A stretch of DNA of 64,000 nucleotides from Firmicutes bacterium UBA2116 (GTDB lineage: Bacteria > Bacillota > Clostridia > Tissierellales > Sedimentibacteraceae): the NCBI GenBank assembly GCA_002331025.1, contig DCYG01000005.1, positions 87,554-151,553 of the forward strand, given 5' to 3'. The position numbers and the translations under genes are program-made. Below, in pieces: positions 52,618-60,829 of the stretch (position 1 is the stretch's first letter; each line of letters opens with the position of its first letter). The notes beneath the pieces are model-generated. The model saw only the letters and a program-made list of their open reading frames with translations, searched no databases and was not told where the DNA came from.

Positions 52618-52674
52618 TTTCTTCTGAATTCAGGGCATACTTATTACGTAAATACAACTTAGAAAGGGGATACC

Positions 52675-53055
52675 ATGAGTAACGATATTGAAAGTATTAT
52701 AAAAACAACCTTAGATAATATCAATAATCTGACCGAAAATGAAAAGCTTATAAGCAGCAGGATTACATATGACAATACAAATTATCTTGCTATTTCCAAA
52801 CTCAATATGAATTTTGTAATAGGTGGAAGTGATATAGATAAGAAATTCAGAAGTGTTGATCTTAAACCCTTTGCAGGAGCTGCCTACGTTAATTTACAGT
52901 TGAATCCGCAAATTCTGATTTATGAAACAAATAATAAGGATGTGAGGACGATAAATATTAACAATGAAACAACTGCAGGTGATATTACATCTTCAATATT
53001 GAATATAATGACATTCATAAAGGAACTAAGGGAGAAAAGAGATTGTGATTTATAA
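52675..53055 (+). CDS. GerW/YtfJ-family spore protein, short form
   Basis: Protein of 126 residues. NDIESIIKTTLDNINNL at the start and AISKLNMNFVIGGSDIDKK in the middle match the YtfJ/GerW family, in which the protein sits in spores and affects germination in Bacillus. It is shorter than usual and lacks the glycine-rich loop. GAAAGGGGATACC precedes the ATG. It overlaps dacB by 11 bp, the common ytfJ-dacB pair in clostridia. Confidence 0.75.
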   Translation: MSNDIESIIKTTLDNINNLTENEKLISSRITYDNTNYLAISKLNMNFVIGGSDIDKKFRSVDLKPFAGAAYVNLQLNPQILIYETNNKDVRTININNETTAGDITSSILNIMTFIKELREKRDCDL

Positions 53056-54139
53056 GAAATTTAAAATTTTATTGCACTTACAGTATAAGCGACCACTAAA
53101 ACGGAAGATTTGGACCGTCAGCTTAATAACGTCATGCTTTTTATTATATAGCAGCTTTGTTCATAAGGCAGAGGCAATTCCTGAGATTTATGCTCAGTCA
53201 TACATAGTGGTGGATGCAAAATCAGGGCGAATCATCGGTTCAAGAAACCCTGAAATGAAATTACCCATAGCAAGTACAACAAAAATAATGACGGCTATTT
53301 TAGCTATTGAAAGAATCGAGGATTACGATAAGAAAATTGAAGTTCCGGCTTCTTGTGCGGGAATAGAAGGTTCAAGCATATACTTAAAGCCAAAGCAAAA
53401 GGTATCAATCAGAGATTTATTATATGGCACTATGCTGCGTTCAGGCAACGACGCTGCACAAACTCTGGCAGAATTTGCGGGAAGTAAAAATGAGGCTGGA
53501 TTTATCGAAATGATGAACGTAAGAGCAAGAGAGCTAGGTGCACTTAACAGCAATTTTGTAAATCCCCACGGACTAAACAACGATAATCATTATTCAACGG
53601 CTTATGATTTAGCGTTAATCAGCAGCCATGCAATGAAAAATGACCTGTTCAAAGAAATTACTTCTGCGGAAAAATATAAGGCAGACAGCTTAAATACTTA
53701 TCTTTATAACAAAAATAAAGTAGTTTATGAATATGAATACGGAACCGGTATTAAAATAGGTTATACAAAAGCAGCGGGGAGATGTCTGGTTGCATCTGCT
53801 GAAAAGGACGGTACTGAGATTATTGTGGTTGTGCTCAACGACAACAATTGGTTTCAGGACTGCTATAAAATATTTGATTGGGCATTTGAAAATTATAAAA
53901 GCTATCAAATGGTTGAACAAGGACAATTTGCCGGCAGAACTGCAGACGGAAAACCTGTTTTCATCGATCGTAGCTTCAGTTATATATTGACAGATGAAGA
54001 AAAAGAAAAAATAAGACTTGAAAGTGAAATTACCGTTCCACACATTATAAATAATCGACGAACTAACATATGCGGTACATTTAGAGTTTATATCGGAGAT
54101 GAGATAATTCATACAGGAAGCTTAGTAAGTGATTACTAA
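53045..54139 (+). CDS. dacB: D-alanyl-D-alanine carboxypeptidase with altered third motif
   Basis: S11-family penicillin-binding protein of 364 residues. Starts at GTG 53045 with AAGGGAG in front. N-terminus: a long basic stretch (KFKILLHLQYKRPLKRK) then a hydrophobic signal helix (VSLITSCFLLYSSFV). SxxK is in PIASTTKIM and SxN in RSGNDAA. The third motif, normally KTG, reads KIG (GIKIGYTKAAGRC). Codons about 8-27 coincide with a REP-like repeat. Probably acts on spore cortex or cell-wall peptidoglycan, inferred from the gerW-like neighbour. The stop codon lies in the stem of a repeat/terminator. Confidence 0.85.
   Translation: MIYKKFKILLHLQYKRPLKRKIWTVSLITSCFLLYSSFVHKAEAIPEIYAQSYIVVDAKSGRIIGSRNPEMKLPIASTTKIMTAILAIERIEDYDKKIEVPASCAGIEGSSIYLKPKQKVSIRDLLYGTMLRSGNDAAQTLAEFAGSKNEAGFIEMMNVRARELGALNSNFVNPHGLNNDNHYSTAYDLALISSHAMKNDLFKEITSAEKYKADSLNTYLYNKNKVVYEYEYGTGIKIGYTKAAGRCLVASAEKDGTEIIVVVLNDNNWFQDCYKIFDWAFENYKSYQMVEQGQFAGRTADGKPVFIDRSFSYILTDEEKEKIRLESEITVPHIINNRRTNICGTFRVYIGDEIIHTGSLVSDY
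53067..53127 (+). repeat. Diverged REP-like copy inside dacB coding sequence
   Basis: TTGCACTTACAGTATAAGCG continues to GAAGATTTGGACCGTCAGCTTA, lining up with TTGCACTTATATTATAAGTG and GAAGATTTGGGTCATCTGCTTA at 26780-26838. It spans codons about 8-27 of the carboxypeptidase. Confidence 0.6.
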
Positions 54140-54316
54140 GCTCAGGCTGCTGAAAAAGCCCCCCTGCGTCGTTGCCGTTCAGTCGGTCAATCCTCACGTA
54201 TGTCTAATACGCTGCGGTTGCCCGTCTTCCGGCGCCTTGCAGGATGAACTTTTTCAACAGCCTATCATCTTGATGACTTTGTCATCAATCTGAGCTTAGT
54301 GAGTGATTACTAAGCT
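54119..54316. repeat. 120-bp GC-rich palindromic element between 24-bp direct repeats
   Basis: The direct repeats AGCTTAGTAAGTGATTACTA...(54119-54142) and 54293-54316 differ at one base. Between them, 54144-54263 has inverted ends AGGCTGCTGAAAAAG and CTTTTTCAACAGCCT (one mismatch) and a GC content of about 56 percent against roughly a third in its surroundings. A short hairpin (TGATGAC/GTCATCA) follows at about 54271-54287. Confidence 0.8.
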
Positions 54317-54322
54317 TTTTTA
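54293..54322 (+). terminator. Terminator downstream of dacB
   Basis: Stem AGCTTAGT/ACTAAGCT around GAGTGATT, followed by six T residues. It is the right-hand copy of the 24-bp direct repeat; the left-hand copy, at the dacB stop, has lost its T-run. Confidence 0.8.
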
Positions 54323-54323
54323 T

Positions 54324-54352
54324 TTGCCGTATATAAAAATATATAATATAAT
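54324..54352 (+). promoter_or_regulatory. Sigma-A promoter of rluB-mnmM
   Basis: TTGCCG (54324-54329), 17-bp spacer, TATAAT (54347-54352), about 30 nt before the rluB start. Confidence 0.65.
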
Positions 54353-54382
54353 ATAGATACTGTCATTCAAATGGTGGATGAC

Positions 54383-55120
54383 ATGAAGTTTATTATACAG
54401 GAGTTTAATTTGGAAAGATTACAAAAATATATTGCAAGCTGCGGCATTACCTCAAGACGCAAGGCGGAAGAATTGATTTTAAACGGTCATGTTAAAGTAA
54501 ACGGCATAACAATAAACGAGCTTGGTACGAAAATCGACCCCGGCAAGGATATTGTCACCGTTAGCGGAAAACGAATCACCGAAAAAAAAGATTTTGTCTA
54601 TATTAAGCTTAATAAACCGACAGGTTATGTAACAACTGTTAAGGATCAATTCGGACGCAAGACCGTCTTGGATTTAATCGATATAAAAGAAAGGATTTAC
54701 CCTATAGGGCGCCTTGATTACAGCACCTCAGGACTTTTATTGTTAACTGACGACGGAGAGCTTGCAAACAAGCTTATGCATCCCAAGTACCACATTTATA
54801 AAACTTATACAGCAACCGTCAAGGGACAAGTTGCTGAAGGAAGCCTGCAAAAGCTCAGAACCGGTGTACATATAGAGGATTATACAACCTCTCCGGCCAA
54901 GGTTAAATTAATTGAGTTTAAAAATAACAAATCTGTTGTTCATATCAGCATCTATGAAGGGAAAAACAGACAGGTCAGAAAGATGATGGATGCAGTTGGT
55001 CATCCTGTTTTGTCCTTAAAAAGAATATCATTTGGGGAAATTGATTTATCTGATTTGAAACCGGGGGAATGGGCATATTTAAATAATGACGAAATTAATT
55101 TTCTTAAAAAGGAGAAATAA
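54383..55120 (+). CDS. rluB: Ribosomal large subunit pseudouridine synthase B
   Basis: RsuA/RluB-family enzyme of 245 residues. S4 RNA-binding domain (RLQKYIASCGITSRRKAEEL) and synthase domain with catalytic Asp in IGRLDYSTSGLLLLTDDGE; KLMHPKYHIYKTY and EGKNRQVRKMMDAVGH are also family motifs. ATG 54383 is chosen because GGTGG lies 5 nt in front; ATG 54371 would leave that site inside the gene. It modifies 23S rRNA near the peptidyl-transferase centre. Confidence 0.93.
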   Translation: MKFIIQEFNLERLQKYIASCGITSRRKAEELILNGHVKVNGITINELGTKIDPGKDIVTVSGKRITEKKDFVYIKLNKPTGYVTTVKDQFGRKTVLDLIDIKERIYPIGRLDYSTSGLLLLTDDGELANKLMHPKYHIYKTYTATVKGQVAEGSLQKLRTGVHIEDYTTSPAKVKLIEFKNNKSVVHISIYEGKNRQVRKMMDAVGHPVLSLKRISFGEIDLSDLKPGEWAYLNNDEINFLKKEK

Positions 55121-55122
55121 AA

Positions 55123-55695
55123 TTGACAGATGATAAATATGGAAAAATAGTTTGTTTTATTCATAATTTAATTAGAATGAGCTACATGGGTCAGGACAAT
55201 TTAAATTTGGTCGACGCAACCTGCGGTAATGGATTTGATACATTGTTTTTATGCAATATAGCAGGAAAAACAGGTCACGTTACCGGCTTCGATATACAAA
55301 GAGAGGCAATTGAACGAACAAATGATTTGTTAAAAAGAGATATGGATTACACCAACTACAGGCTGATTAACGACTCCCATGAATTTATAAGTAAATACAT
55401 TTCTTCCCTTGATGTATGTATATTTAATTTAGGCTATCTGCCGCAATTTGATAAAAAGATAAAAACTGACGGAGATACGACTGTTGCGGCAATTAACAAC
55501 CTGATTCCATTATTAAATAAAAACGGAAGGATATATATAACCGCATATATTACTCACGACACGGGAGAAGAATATATGAAAATCTCTGAATTTTTAACTT
55601 CTCTAAATAACTCCGAATACAACGTACTCCACATCAGATTAATTAATAAATCAAACAGTCCTCCCGAAATATTTATTGTAGAAAAAAATGCATGA
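55123..55695 (+). CDS. mnmM: tRNA 5-aminomethyl-2-thiouridine methyltransferase-like (YtqB/MnmM)
   Basis: Class I SAM-dependent methyltransferase of 190 residues. Motif I is VDATCGNGFDTLFLCNIAG (about residues 26-44), with FDIQREAI after it and FNLGYLPQFDKKIKT, the YtqB/MnmM signature. The homologue in Bacillus completes mnm5s2U34 in tRNA. TTG 55123 follows AAAGGAG. It is 2 bp after rluB and so cotranscribed. Confidence 0.88.
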   Translation: MTDDKYGKIVCFIHNLIRMSYMGQDNLNLVDATCGNGFDTLFLCNIAGKTGHVTGFDIQREAIERTNDLLKRDMDYTNYRLINDSHEFISKYISSLDVCIFNLGYLPQFDKKIKTDGDTTVAAINNLIPLLNKNGRIYITAYITHDTGEEYMKISEFLTSLNNSEYNVLHIRLINKSNSPPEIFIVEKNA

Positions 55696-55722
55696 TAGGT
55701 TTAAAAACTGTCCTGCATTTTT
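55684..55722 (+). terminator. Terminator overlapping the end of mnmM
   Basis: AAAAATGC (55684-55691) and GCATTTTT (55715-55722), with partial inner pairing (ATAG/CTGT region), ending in a T-run. Confidence 0.65.
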
Positions 55723-55824
55723 ATTGTTTTACATACGATTTTTATATAAGTAATACGTTTTCTTTAGTTGTTTTTGCATACAATGAATCTATTCTTGCAA
55801 ATGTGTGATTTGTTGAAATATTTC

Positions 55825-55852
55825 TTGCAAAGCTTTTTTTTTGTGGTATTAT
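55825..55852 (+). promoter_or_regulatory. Promoter of the kor operon
   Basis: TTGCAA (55825-55830), 16-bp spacer, TATTAT (55847-55852), about 30 nt before the korD ATG. Confidence 0.6.
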
Positions 55853-55883
55853 TAGGGTAGGGAGTGAAATAGGAGGATGTTAT

Positions 55884-56105
55884 ATGTCTAATAAAAACGA
55901 TAATAAAGTGCTTCTGCAAAATAAGGACTGGTGCAAGGGCTGTGGAGTGTGTGTAGGATTTTGCCCTACAAAGACATTAATTATTGAAAATGATAAATGC
56001 ATAATTGCCTATCCGGAAAAATGCATTTTTTGCAGTCAATGCGAGCTAAGATGTCCAGATAACGCTATTTGGATTACAGCAGGAGGGAAAGAAGATGAGC
56101 AATAA
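55884..56105 (+). CDS. korD: 2-oxoacid:ferredoxin oxidoreductase ferredoxin-like (delta) subunit
   Basis: Small iron-sulfur protein of 73 residues carrying two 4Fe-4S motifs: CKGCGVCVGFCP (about residues 16-27) and CIFCSQCELRCP. It passes electrons from the catalytic subunits to ferredoxin. AGGAGGATGTTAT precedes the ATG. First gene of korDABC and overlaps korA by 11 bp. Confidence 0.93.
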   Translation: MSNKNDNKVLLQNKDWCKGCGVCVGFCPTKTLIIENDKCIIAYPEKCIFCSQCELRCPDNAIWITAGGKEDEQ

Positions 56106-57234
56106 TATTTATAAATTAATTCAAGGAAATGAAGCATGTGTTGAGGGCGCATTAGCGGCCGGTATGAGATTTTATGCCGGATACCCTATTACACCGTCGA
56201 CTGAAATAGCTGAAATATCCGCTCAAAAATTACCTATAATAGATGGCAAATTCATACAAATGGAAGACGAAATAGCAAGTATAGCAGCAATTATCGGAGG
56301 TTCCCTTGCCGGTTTAAAATCAATGACTGCAACAAGCGGACCCGGATTTTCGTTAATGCAGGAAAATATCGGATATGCAGCAATAGCTGAAATACCTTGC
56401 GTTATTGTAAACGTCCAAAGAGGCGGTCCCTCTACAGGTATGCCTACTTCGCCGGCACAGGGTGATGTTATGCAGGCAAAGTGGGGAACTCATGGAGACC
56501 ATCCTGCAGTTGCATTAACTCCAAACTCAGTGCAGGAAACTTATGAATATACGATAAAAGCATTTAATATAGCTGAAAAGTACAGAACACCTGTTATCAT
56601 GTTAATGGATGAAACCGTAGGTCATATGAGAGAAAAATTACAATTTAAGAATTCGTCAGAAATTGAAGTAATAGACAGAAAAAAACCTACTTGCAGTCCC
56701 GAAGAATATATGGCATATAAACCTGACGAGGATATGATACCTAAAATGGCATCTTTCGGAGAAGGTTACCGCTACCACGTAACCGGATTAACACACGGAG
56801 AGGACGGTTTTCCGACTAACAACAATGAAATTTCAGGTAAGCTTATACAAAGAATAGTAGATAAAATAGAAAAAAATATAGATGATATGTCTTATTATGA
56901 TGAATATAAAATGGAAGATGCCGAAATAGCAATTGTTGCTTATGGAGGCGTATCAAGATCTGCAAAAAGTGCAGTGGATGAAATACGTAAAAATGGTATA
57001 AAAATAGGCTTGTTCAGACCTATAACCATATGGCCGTTCTTAGAAAAACAGATTAAAAGCGTTTCTGAAAAGGTAGATGAAATATATGTGGCCGAAATGA
57101 ATTTAGGTCAATATAGCTTAGAAGTTGAAAGAGTTGCATGCAAGAGCTGTACAGTTAATAAAATTAATAAGGTAAACGGAGAATTAATCACTCCGCAGGA
57201 AATTATTGATGCCGTAACAGGAGGTAGAGAATAA
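56095..57234 (+). CDS. korA: 2-oxoacid:ferredoxin oxidoreductase alpha subunit
   Basis: Thiamine-diphosphate enzyme subunit (pyrimidine-binding and domain II), 379 residues. GMRFYAGYPITPSTEIAE, QMEDEIASIAAIIGGSLAG and the TSGPGFSLMQE segment are typical of KorA/VorB. The pairing with korB gives CoA-dependent decarboxylation of 2-oxoglutarate or branched-chain 2-oxoacids; the substrate cannot be fixed by eye. One base overlap with korB. Confidence 0.92.
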   Translation: MSNNIYKLIQGNEACVEGALAAGMRFYAGYPITPSTEIAEISAQKLPIIDGKFIQMEDEIASIAAIIGGSLAGLKSMTATSGPGFSLMQENIGYAAIAEIPCVIVNVQRGGPSTGMPTSPAQGDVMQAKWGTHGDHPAVALTPNSVQETYEYTIKAFNIAEKYRTPVIMLMDETVGHMREKLQFKNSSEIEVIDRKKPTCSPEEYMAYKPDEDMIPKMASFGEGYRYHVTGLTHGEDGFPTNNNEISGKLIQRIVDKIEKNIDDMSYYDEYKMEDAEIAIVAYGGVSRSAKSAVDEIRKNGIKIGLFRPITIWPFLEKQIKSVSEKVDEIYVAEMNLGQYSLEVERVACKSCTVNKINKVNGELITPQEIIDAVTGGRE

Positions 57235-58061
57235 TGAATTGCAGCGACATTACTAAAAAATATTATAGAGTACAAAAATTAACTCATATATGGTGTCCCG
57301 GATGTGGTCACGGAACATTGATGAATACTGTAATCAGAGCTATAGATAAATTAGGACTGAATAAAGATGACGTCGTTGTAGTTTCAGGTATAGGCTGCTC
57401 TTCAAGAGCACCGGGATACATGGATTTTAATACTCTGCATACAACACACGGTCGTGCCCTTGCCTTTGCCACCGGAATTAAGATGGCAAATCCCAAGCTT
57501 CACGTTATTGTAATTATGGGAGACGGCGACAGCTCCGCAATAGGCGGTAATCATTTAATTCATGCTGCCAGAAGGAATATAGATATTACAACAATCGTAT
57601 TTAATAACAATATATATGGTATGACGGGAGGACAATATTCTCCGACAACACCAACAGCTGATTTTGCCACTACCGCACCCTTCGGAAATATTGATGTTCC
57701 CTTTGATTTATGTAAATTGGCACAGGGGGCGGGAGCAACATTTGTCGGAAGGGCAACTGCTTATCATGCGCCATTAATGCAAAAACTTATTGAAAAAGGA
57801 TTGCAGAATAAAGGCTTCTCTTTCATAGAGGGATTGAGCCTGTGTCCGACGTATTACGGCAGAAAGAACAAAAAAGGTAATGCATTTAATATGCACAGCT
57901 ATTTTAAAGATAATTGTGTGGATTTAAAGGTAGTCGAAAAAAATCCTGAAAAAGGCAAAAATAAAATTTTAATCGGCGAATTTTTCAATGGACCAAAGCC
58001 TGAATACACTGAAAGCTATCAGGTAATTGTTGATAAATTCAAAGAGTTAAGGAGGGATTAG
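57234..58061 (+). CDS. korB: 2-oxoacid:ferredoxin oxidoreductase beta subunit
   Basis: Thiamine-diphosphate-binding subunit of 275 residues. WCPGCGHGTLMNTVIRAI at the start and GDGDSSAIGGNHLIHAARRN with NNNIYGMTGGQYSPTTP in the middle carry the cofactor and metal ligands. Translational coupling with korA (TAATG). It works with korA, korC and korD in amino-acid fermentation or the incomplete TCA pathway. Confidence 0.94.
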   Translation: MNCSDITKKYYRVQKLTHIWCPGCGHGTLMNTVIRAIDKLGLNKDDVVVVSGIGCSSRAPGYMDFNTLHTTHGRALAFATGIKMANPKLHVIVIMGDGDSSAIGGNHLIHAARRNIDITTIVFNNNIYGMTGGQYSPTTPTADFATTAPFGNIDVPFDLCKLAQGAGATFVGRATAYHAPLMQKLIEKGLQNKGFSFIEGLSLCPTYYGRKNKKGNAFNMHSYFKDNCVDLKVVEKNPEKGKNKILIGEFFNGPKPEYTESYQVIVDKFKELRRD

Positions 58062-58062
58062 T

Positions 58063-58602
58063 TTGTTTGATAAAATAGAAATTAGATTAAGTGGTTCCGG
58101 AGGTCAGGGAATTATACTTGCAGCCATCATATTGGCTGATGCTGCAATAGAACAAGGAATTAATGCAATTCAAACTCAATCCTACGGACCTGAGGCTCGC
58201 GGAGGAGCCAGCAAGGCTGAAGTTATAATCAATAAAAATGAAATAAACTTTCCCAAGGTTGTTACACCAAACATTTTATTATGCTTAACCCAAAGTTCCT
58301 ATGATAAATATGTTGCATCTTTAGATAAAAATGGTATACTTATAGTCGATGAATGTGTTAATATTAATATGGATGCAGATTATAAAATTTATAACCTGCC
58401 TATATTAGAAACCGCTCAAAGCAAGTTAGGAACAAGCATGGTTGCCAACATAATTTCTGTTGGGGCATTATATGCAATCATAGGTCAGGATGTTATCAGT
58501 AAGGATGTAATGATTAATTCAATTACACACAGAGTTCCTCCTGTCACTGTTAATAAAAACTTAGATGCTTTTGAAGAAGGTATTAAATTAATAAAGGGAT
58601 GA
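58063..58602 (+). CDS. korC: 2-oxoacid:ferredoxin oxidoreductase gamma subunit
   Basis: Subunit of 179 residues with the gamma-family start RLSGSGGQGIILAAIILADA and QTQSYGPEARGGASKAEVII. The start is TTG 58063, with AAGGAGGGATTAG in front. One base lies between it and the korB stop. Fourth and last enzyme gene; the RpiR gene starts 4 bp later. Confidence 0.93.
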   Translation: MFDKIEIRLSGSGGQGIILAAIILADAAIEQGINAIQTQSYGPEARGGASKAEVIINKNEINFPKVVTPNILLCLTQSSYDKYVASLDKNGILIVDECVNINMDADYKIYNLPILETAQSKLGTSMVANIISVGALYAIIGQDVISKDVMINSITHRVPPVTVNKNLDAFEEGIKLIKG

Positions 58603-58606
58603 TTTT

Positions 58607-59470
58607 ATGAGCAACAATGATTTAATCAGCTTAATAAACAGCAATTACTATAAATTCAGCAAAGGACAAAAGCAAATAGCTCAATTTATAATTGACCACT
58701 ATGATAAAGCAGCGTTTATGACTGCAGCAAAAATAGGGGAAACCGTTGATGTCAGTGAATCAACAGTAGTGCGATTTGCAAGTACCATTGGATATTCGGG
58801 TTTCCCTGAATTACAAAAAGCTCTTCAGGTATTGATTAAAAATAAGCTGACAACAGTTCAAAGGATAAGCTTAGATAGTGATATCGTCAATGATAAAGAC
58901 AAGCTTCATAAAAGGATACTTAAAAATGAAATGAATACCTTGCGAAGCCTGTATGAAACGATAGATACCAAGGAGCTTGATAAGGCAACAGATTTAATTA
59001 TGAACGCAGATAAGGTATACATACTTGGACTGAGAACTTCATCCACATTGTCTAATTATCTTGGGTTTTATCTCGATGTAATACTTGATAATGTTAAAGT
59101 TTTAAATAACAGTGGTGTAAACTCCCTTTATGAGGAAATTATCCGTATTAAAGAAACAGATGTACTGATTGTTATAAGCTATCCAAGATATTCAAAAACA
59201 ACTATTGAAGCAACTAAGTTCATTAAGGGGAGAAATGCTAAAATTGTTGCAATCACAGATACAGAGTCCTCACCGATTCATAATCTAGCAGATGTTTCAC
59301 TTTTGGCAAAAAGCAATATAGTATCATTTATTGATTCATTGGTTGTACCTCTCAGCTTAATAAACAATTTGATTATAAACATAGGACTTCAGGAAAAAGA
59401 CGACATAGTTGAATATTACAACAAGCTTGAACAACTTTGGGACAACCACAGCATTTACCAAAACGAATAA
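58607..59470 (+). CDS. MurR/RpiR-family transcriptional regulator
   Basis: Regulator of 287 residues. N-terminal RpiR helix-turn-helix (MTAAKIGETVDVSESTVVRF, about residues 35-54) and C-terminal SIS domain (about residues 125-255; VYILGLRTSSTLSNYLGF). SIS domains usually bind phosphosugars, so its place at the end of a 2-oxoacid oxidoreductase operon is unexpected. AAGGGATGA precedes the ATG; the 4-bp gap implies it is part of the operon. Confidence 0.88.
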   Translation: MSNNDLISLINSNYYKFSKGQKQIAQFIIDHYDKAAFMTAAKIGETVDVSESTVVRFASTIGYSGFPELQKALQVLIKNKLTTVQRISLDSDIVNDKDKLHKRILKNEMNTLRSLYETIDTKELDKATDLIMNADKVYILGLRTSSTLSNYLGFYLDVILDNVKVLNNSGVNSLYEEIIRIKETDVLIVISYPRYSKTTIEATKFIKGRNAKIVAITDTESSPIHNLADVSLLAKSNIVSFIDSLVVPLSLINNLIINIGLQEKDDIVEYYNKLEQLWDNHSIYQNE

Positions 59471-59482
59471 TAAAAAACTTTA

Positions 59483-59506
59483 GGGGGATGATTTTGTCCC
59501 TCTTTT
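59483..59506 (+). terminator. Weak terminator after the RpiR gene
   Basis: GGGGGA (59483-59488) and TCCCTC (59497-59502) with one G-T pair and an 8-nt loop, followed by TTTT. Confidence 0.5.
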
Positions 59507-59523
59507 CGTACGCAAAAAACTTG

Positions 59524-59552
59524 TTGTTATATTCTGCAATTTAATATATAAT
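59524..59552 (+). promoter_or_regulatory. Sigma-A promoter of cmk-plsC-ispH
   Basis: TTGTTA (59524-59529), 17-bp spacer, TATAAT (59547-59552), about 40 nt before the cmk ATG. Confidence 0.65.
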
Positions 59553-59591
59553 AATAAAGTGTTAATTTCAATGGCATGAGAGGAATAAAAT

Positions 59592-60251
59592 ATGATAATT
59601 GCAATAGATGGACCATCAGGAGCCGGCAAGAGTACTGTTGCAAAATTACTGAGCAATAAGCTGAACTTTGAATATATAGATACTGGAGCGATGTACCGGG
59701 CTTTAGCATATAAGGCATACATAAACAAAATTGATATACACGAAGGAAACTCTGACAAAATTAGCAAAATGCTTAATTCAACCACGGTGGATTACTATGA
59801 CAACAATATTTATTTAGACGGTCAAAATGTGGAGGGCTTAATAAGAGATGAACTAATTTCTATTAATGCTTCTAAAATATCAGCTTTGGCCATTGTTCGA
59901 AATAAAATGGTTGATCTCCAAAGAAAAATTGCAGAAAATAAAAATGTAATATTAGACGGAAGAGACATTGGTACTGTTGTTTTCCCAAATGCTGATTATA
60001 AATTTTTTGTTACGGCTTCTGAAGAAGTACGAGCTGTCAGAAGATATAATCAATTAATTGCAAGCAATAACAACATTATTTTTGAAAATATTCTCGCAGA
60101 TATAAAAAAACGTGACGAACAAGATTCTTCAAGAAAGATTTCGCCTTTAAGAATAGCTGATGATGCTATTTTAATAGATACCTCAGATATGATTTTAGAA
60201 GAAGCAGTAAATAAATTAGTTGACATCATCGGAGGACCTAATGTTTTATAA
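59592..60251 (+). CDS. cmk: Cytidylate kinase
   Basis: Phosphorylates CMP and dCMP. Length 219 residues with P-loop AIDGPSGAGKSTVAKLL (about residues 4-20), the CMP-binding DTGAMYRALA, and GRDIGTVVFPNADYKFFVTA. RRDEQDSSR-type lid region is present as KKRDEQDSSRKISPL. GAGAGGAATAA precedes the ATG. It overlaps plsC by 11 bp; the order cmk-plsC-ispH/S1 is a clostridial hallmark. Confidence 0.96.
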   Translation: MIIAIDGPSGAGKSTVAKLLSNKLNFEYIDTGAMYRALAYKAYINKIDIHEGNSDKISKMLNSTTVDYYDNNIYLDGQNVEGLIRDELISINASKISALAIVRNKMVDLQRKIAENKNVILDGRDIGTVVFPNADYKFFVTASEEVRAVRRYNQLIASNNNIIFENILADIKKRDEQDSSRKISPLRIADDAILIDTSDMILEEAVNKLVDIIGGPNVL

Positions 60252-60825
60252 AATAATAGTTGGTATACTTAAATTTTTAGTATTTATTATTTTTGATTTA
60301 AAAGTACACAACGCTGAAAGAATTAATGACACAAAGGACGGATTAATTGCCTGTGGTAATCATATATCAATGATTGACCCTGTCATATTAGCTGTTTCGT
60401 CAAAGCGTCAAATTCACTTTATGGGTAAAAAAGAATTATTCGAAAATAAATTTTTGGGATTTGTCTTTAAAGGTCTGGGAGCTTTTCCTGTTGACAGACA
60501 GGGAATATCCCTGTCAGCAATTAAAAGTTCTCTACAAGTACTTAATCAGAAAAAGGTGCTTGGAATTTTCCCTGAAGGAACAAGGGTCCACCAATATAAC
60601 GAAGACAATGCTAAGCCGGGTATAGCTCTTATTGCAAATAAAGCGAAGGTTAATATTTTGCCTTTTTATATAAAGGGTACATATAAGTTCAGAGGTAAAA
60701 TTGAAATATTTTTCGGCGAGGAAACCAATTATTTCGAAGCCTTTGACGGAAAAGCAAGTACTGAGAAGTATACTGAAATAGGCAAAGAGATATTGAGAGA
60801 CATATACAAATTGGAAGATAGGTAA
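60241..60825 (+). CDS. plsC: 1-acyl-sn-glycerol-3-phosphate acyltransferase
   Basis: Membrane-associated acyltransferase of 194 residues in phospholipid synthesis. Catalytic motif NHISMIDPVIL (H-x4-D) and substrate-binding FPEGTR are intact. One hydrophobic N-terminal helix (IIVGILKFLVFIIFDL). ATG 60241 follows GGAGG; a TTG at 60220 inside cmk is rejected. It lies 4 bp before the ispH fusion. Confidence 0.93.
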   Translation: MFYKIIVGILKFLVFIIFDLKVHNAERINDTKDGLIACGNHISMIDPVILAVSSKRQIHFMGKKELFENKFLGFVFKGLGAFPVDRQGISLSAIKSSLQVLNQKKVLGIFPEGTRVHQYNEDNAKPGIALIANKAKVNILPFYIKGTYKFRGKIEIFFGEETNYFEAFDGKASTEKYTEIGKEILRDIYKLEDR

Positions 60826-60829
60826 TAAT

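Noticed and set aside
54144..54263. Insertion sequence with a transposase
   Set aside because: At 120 bp and without an open frame it cannot encode a transposase; it can only be a non-autonomous element.
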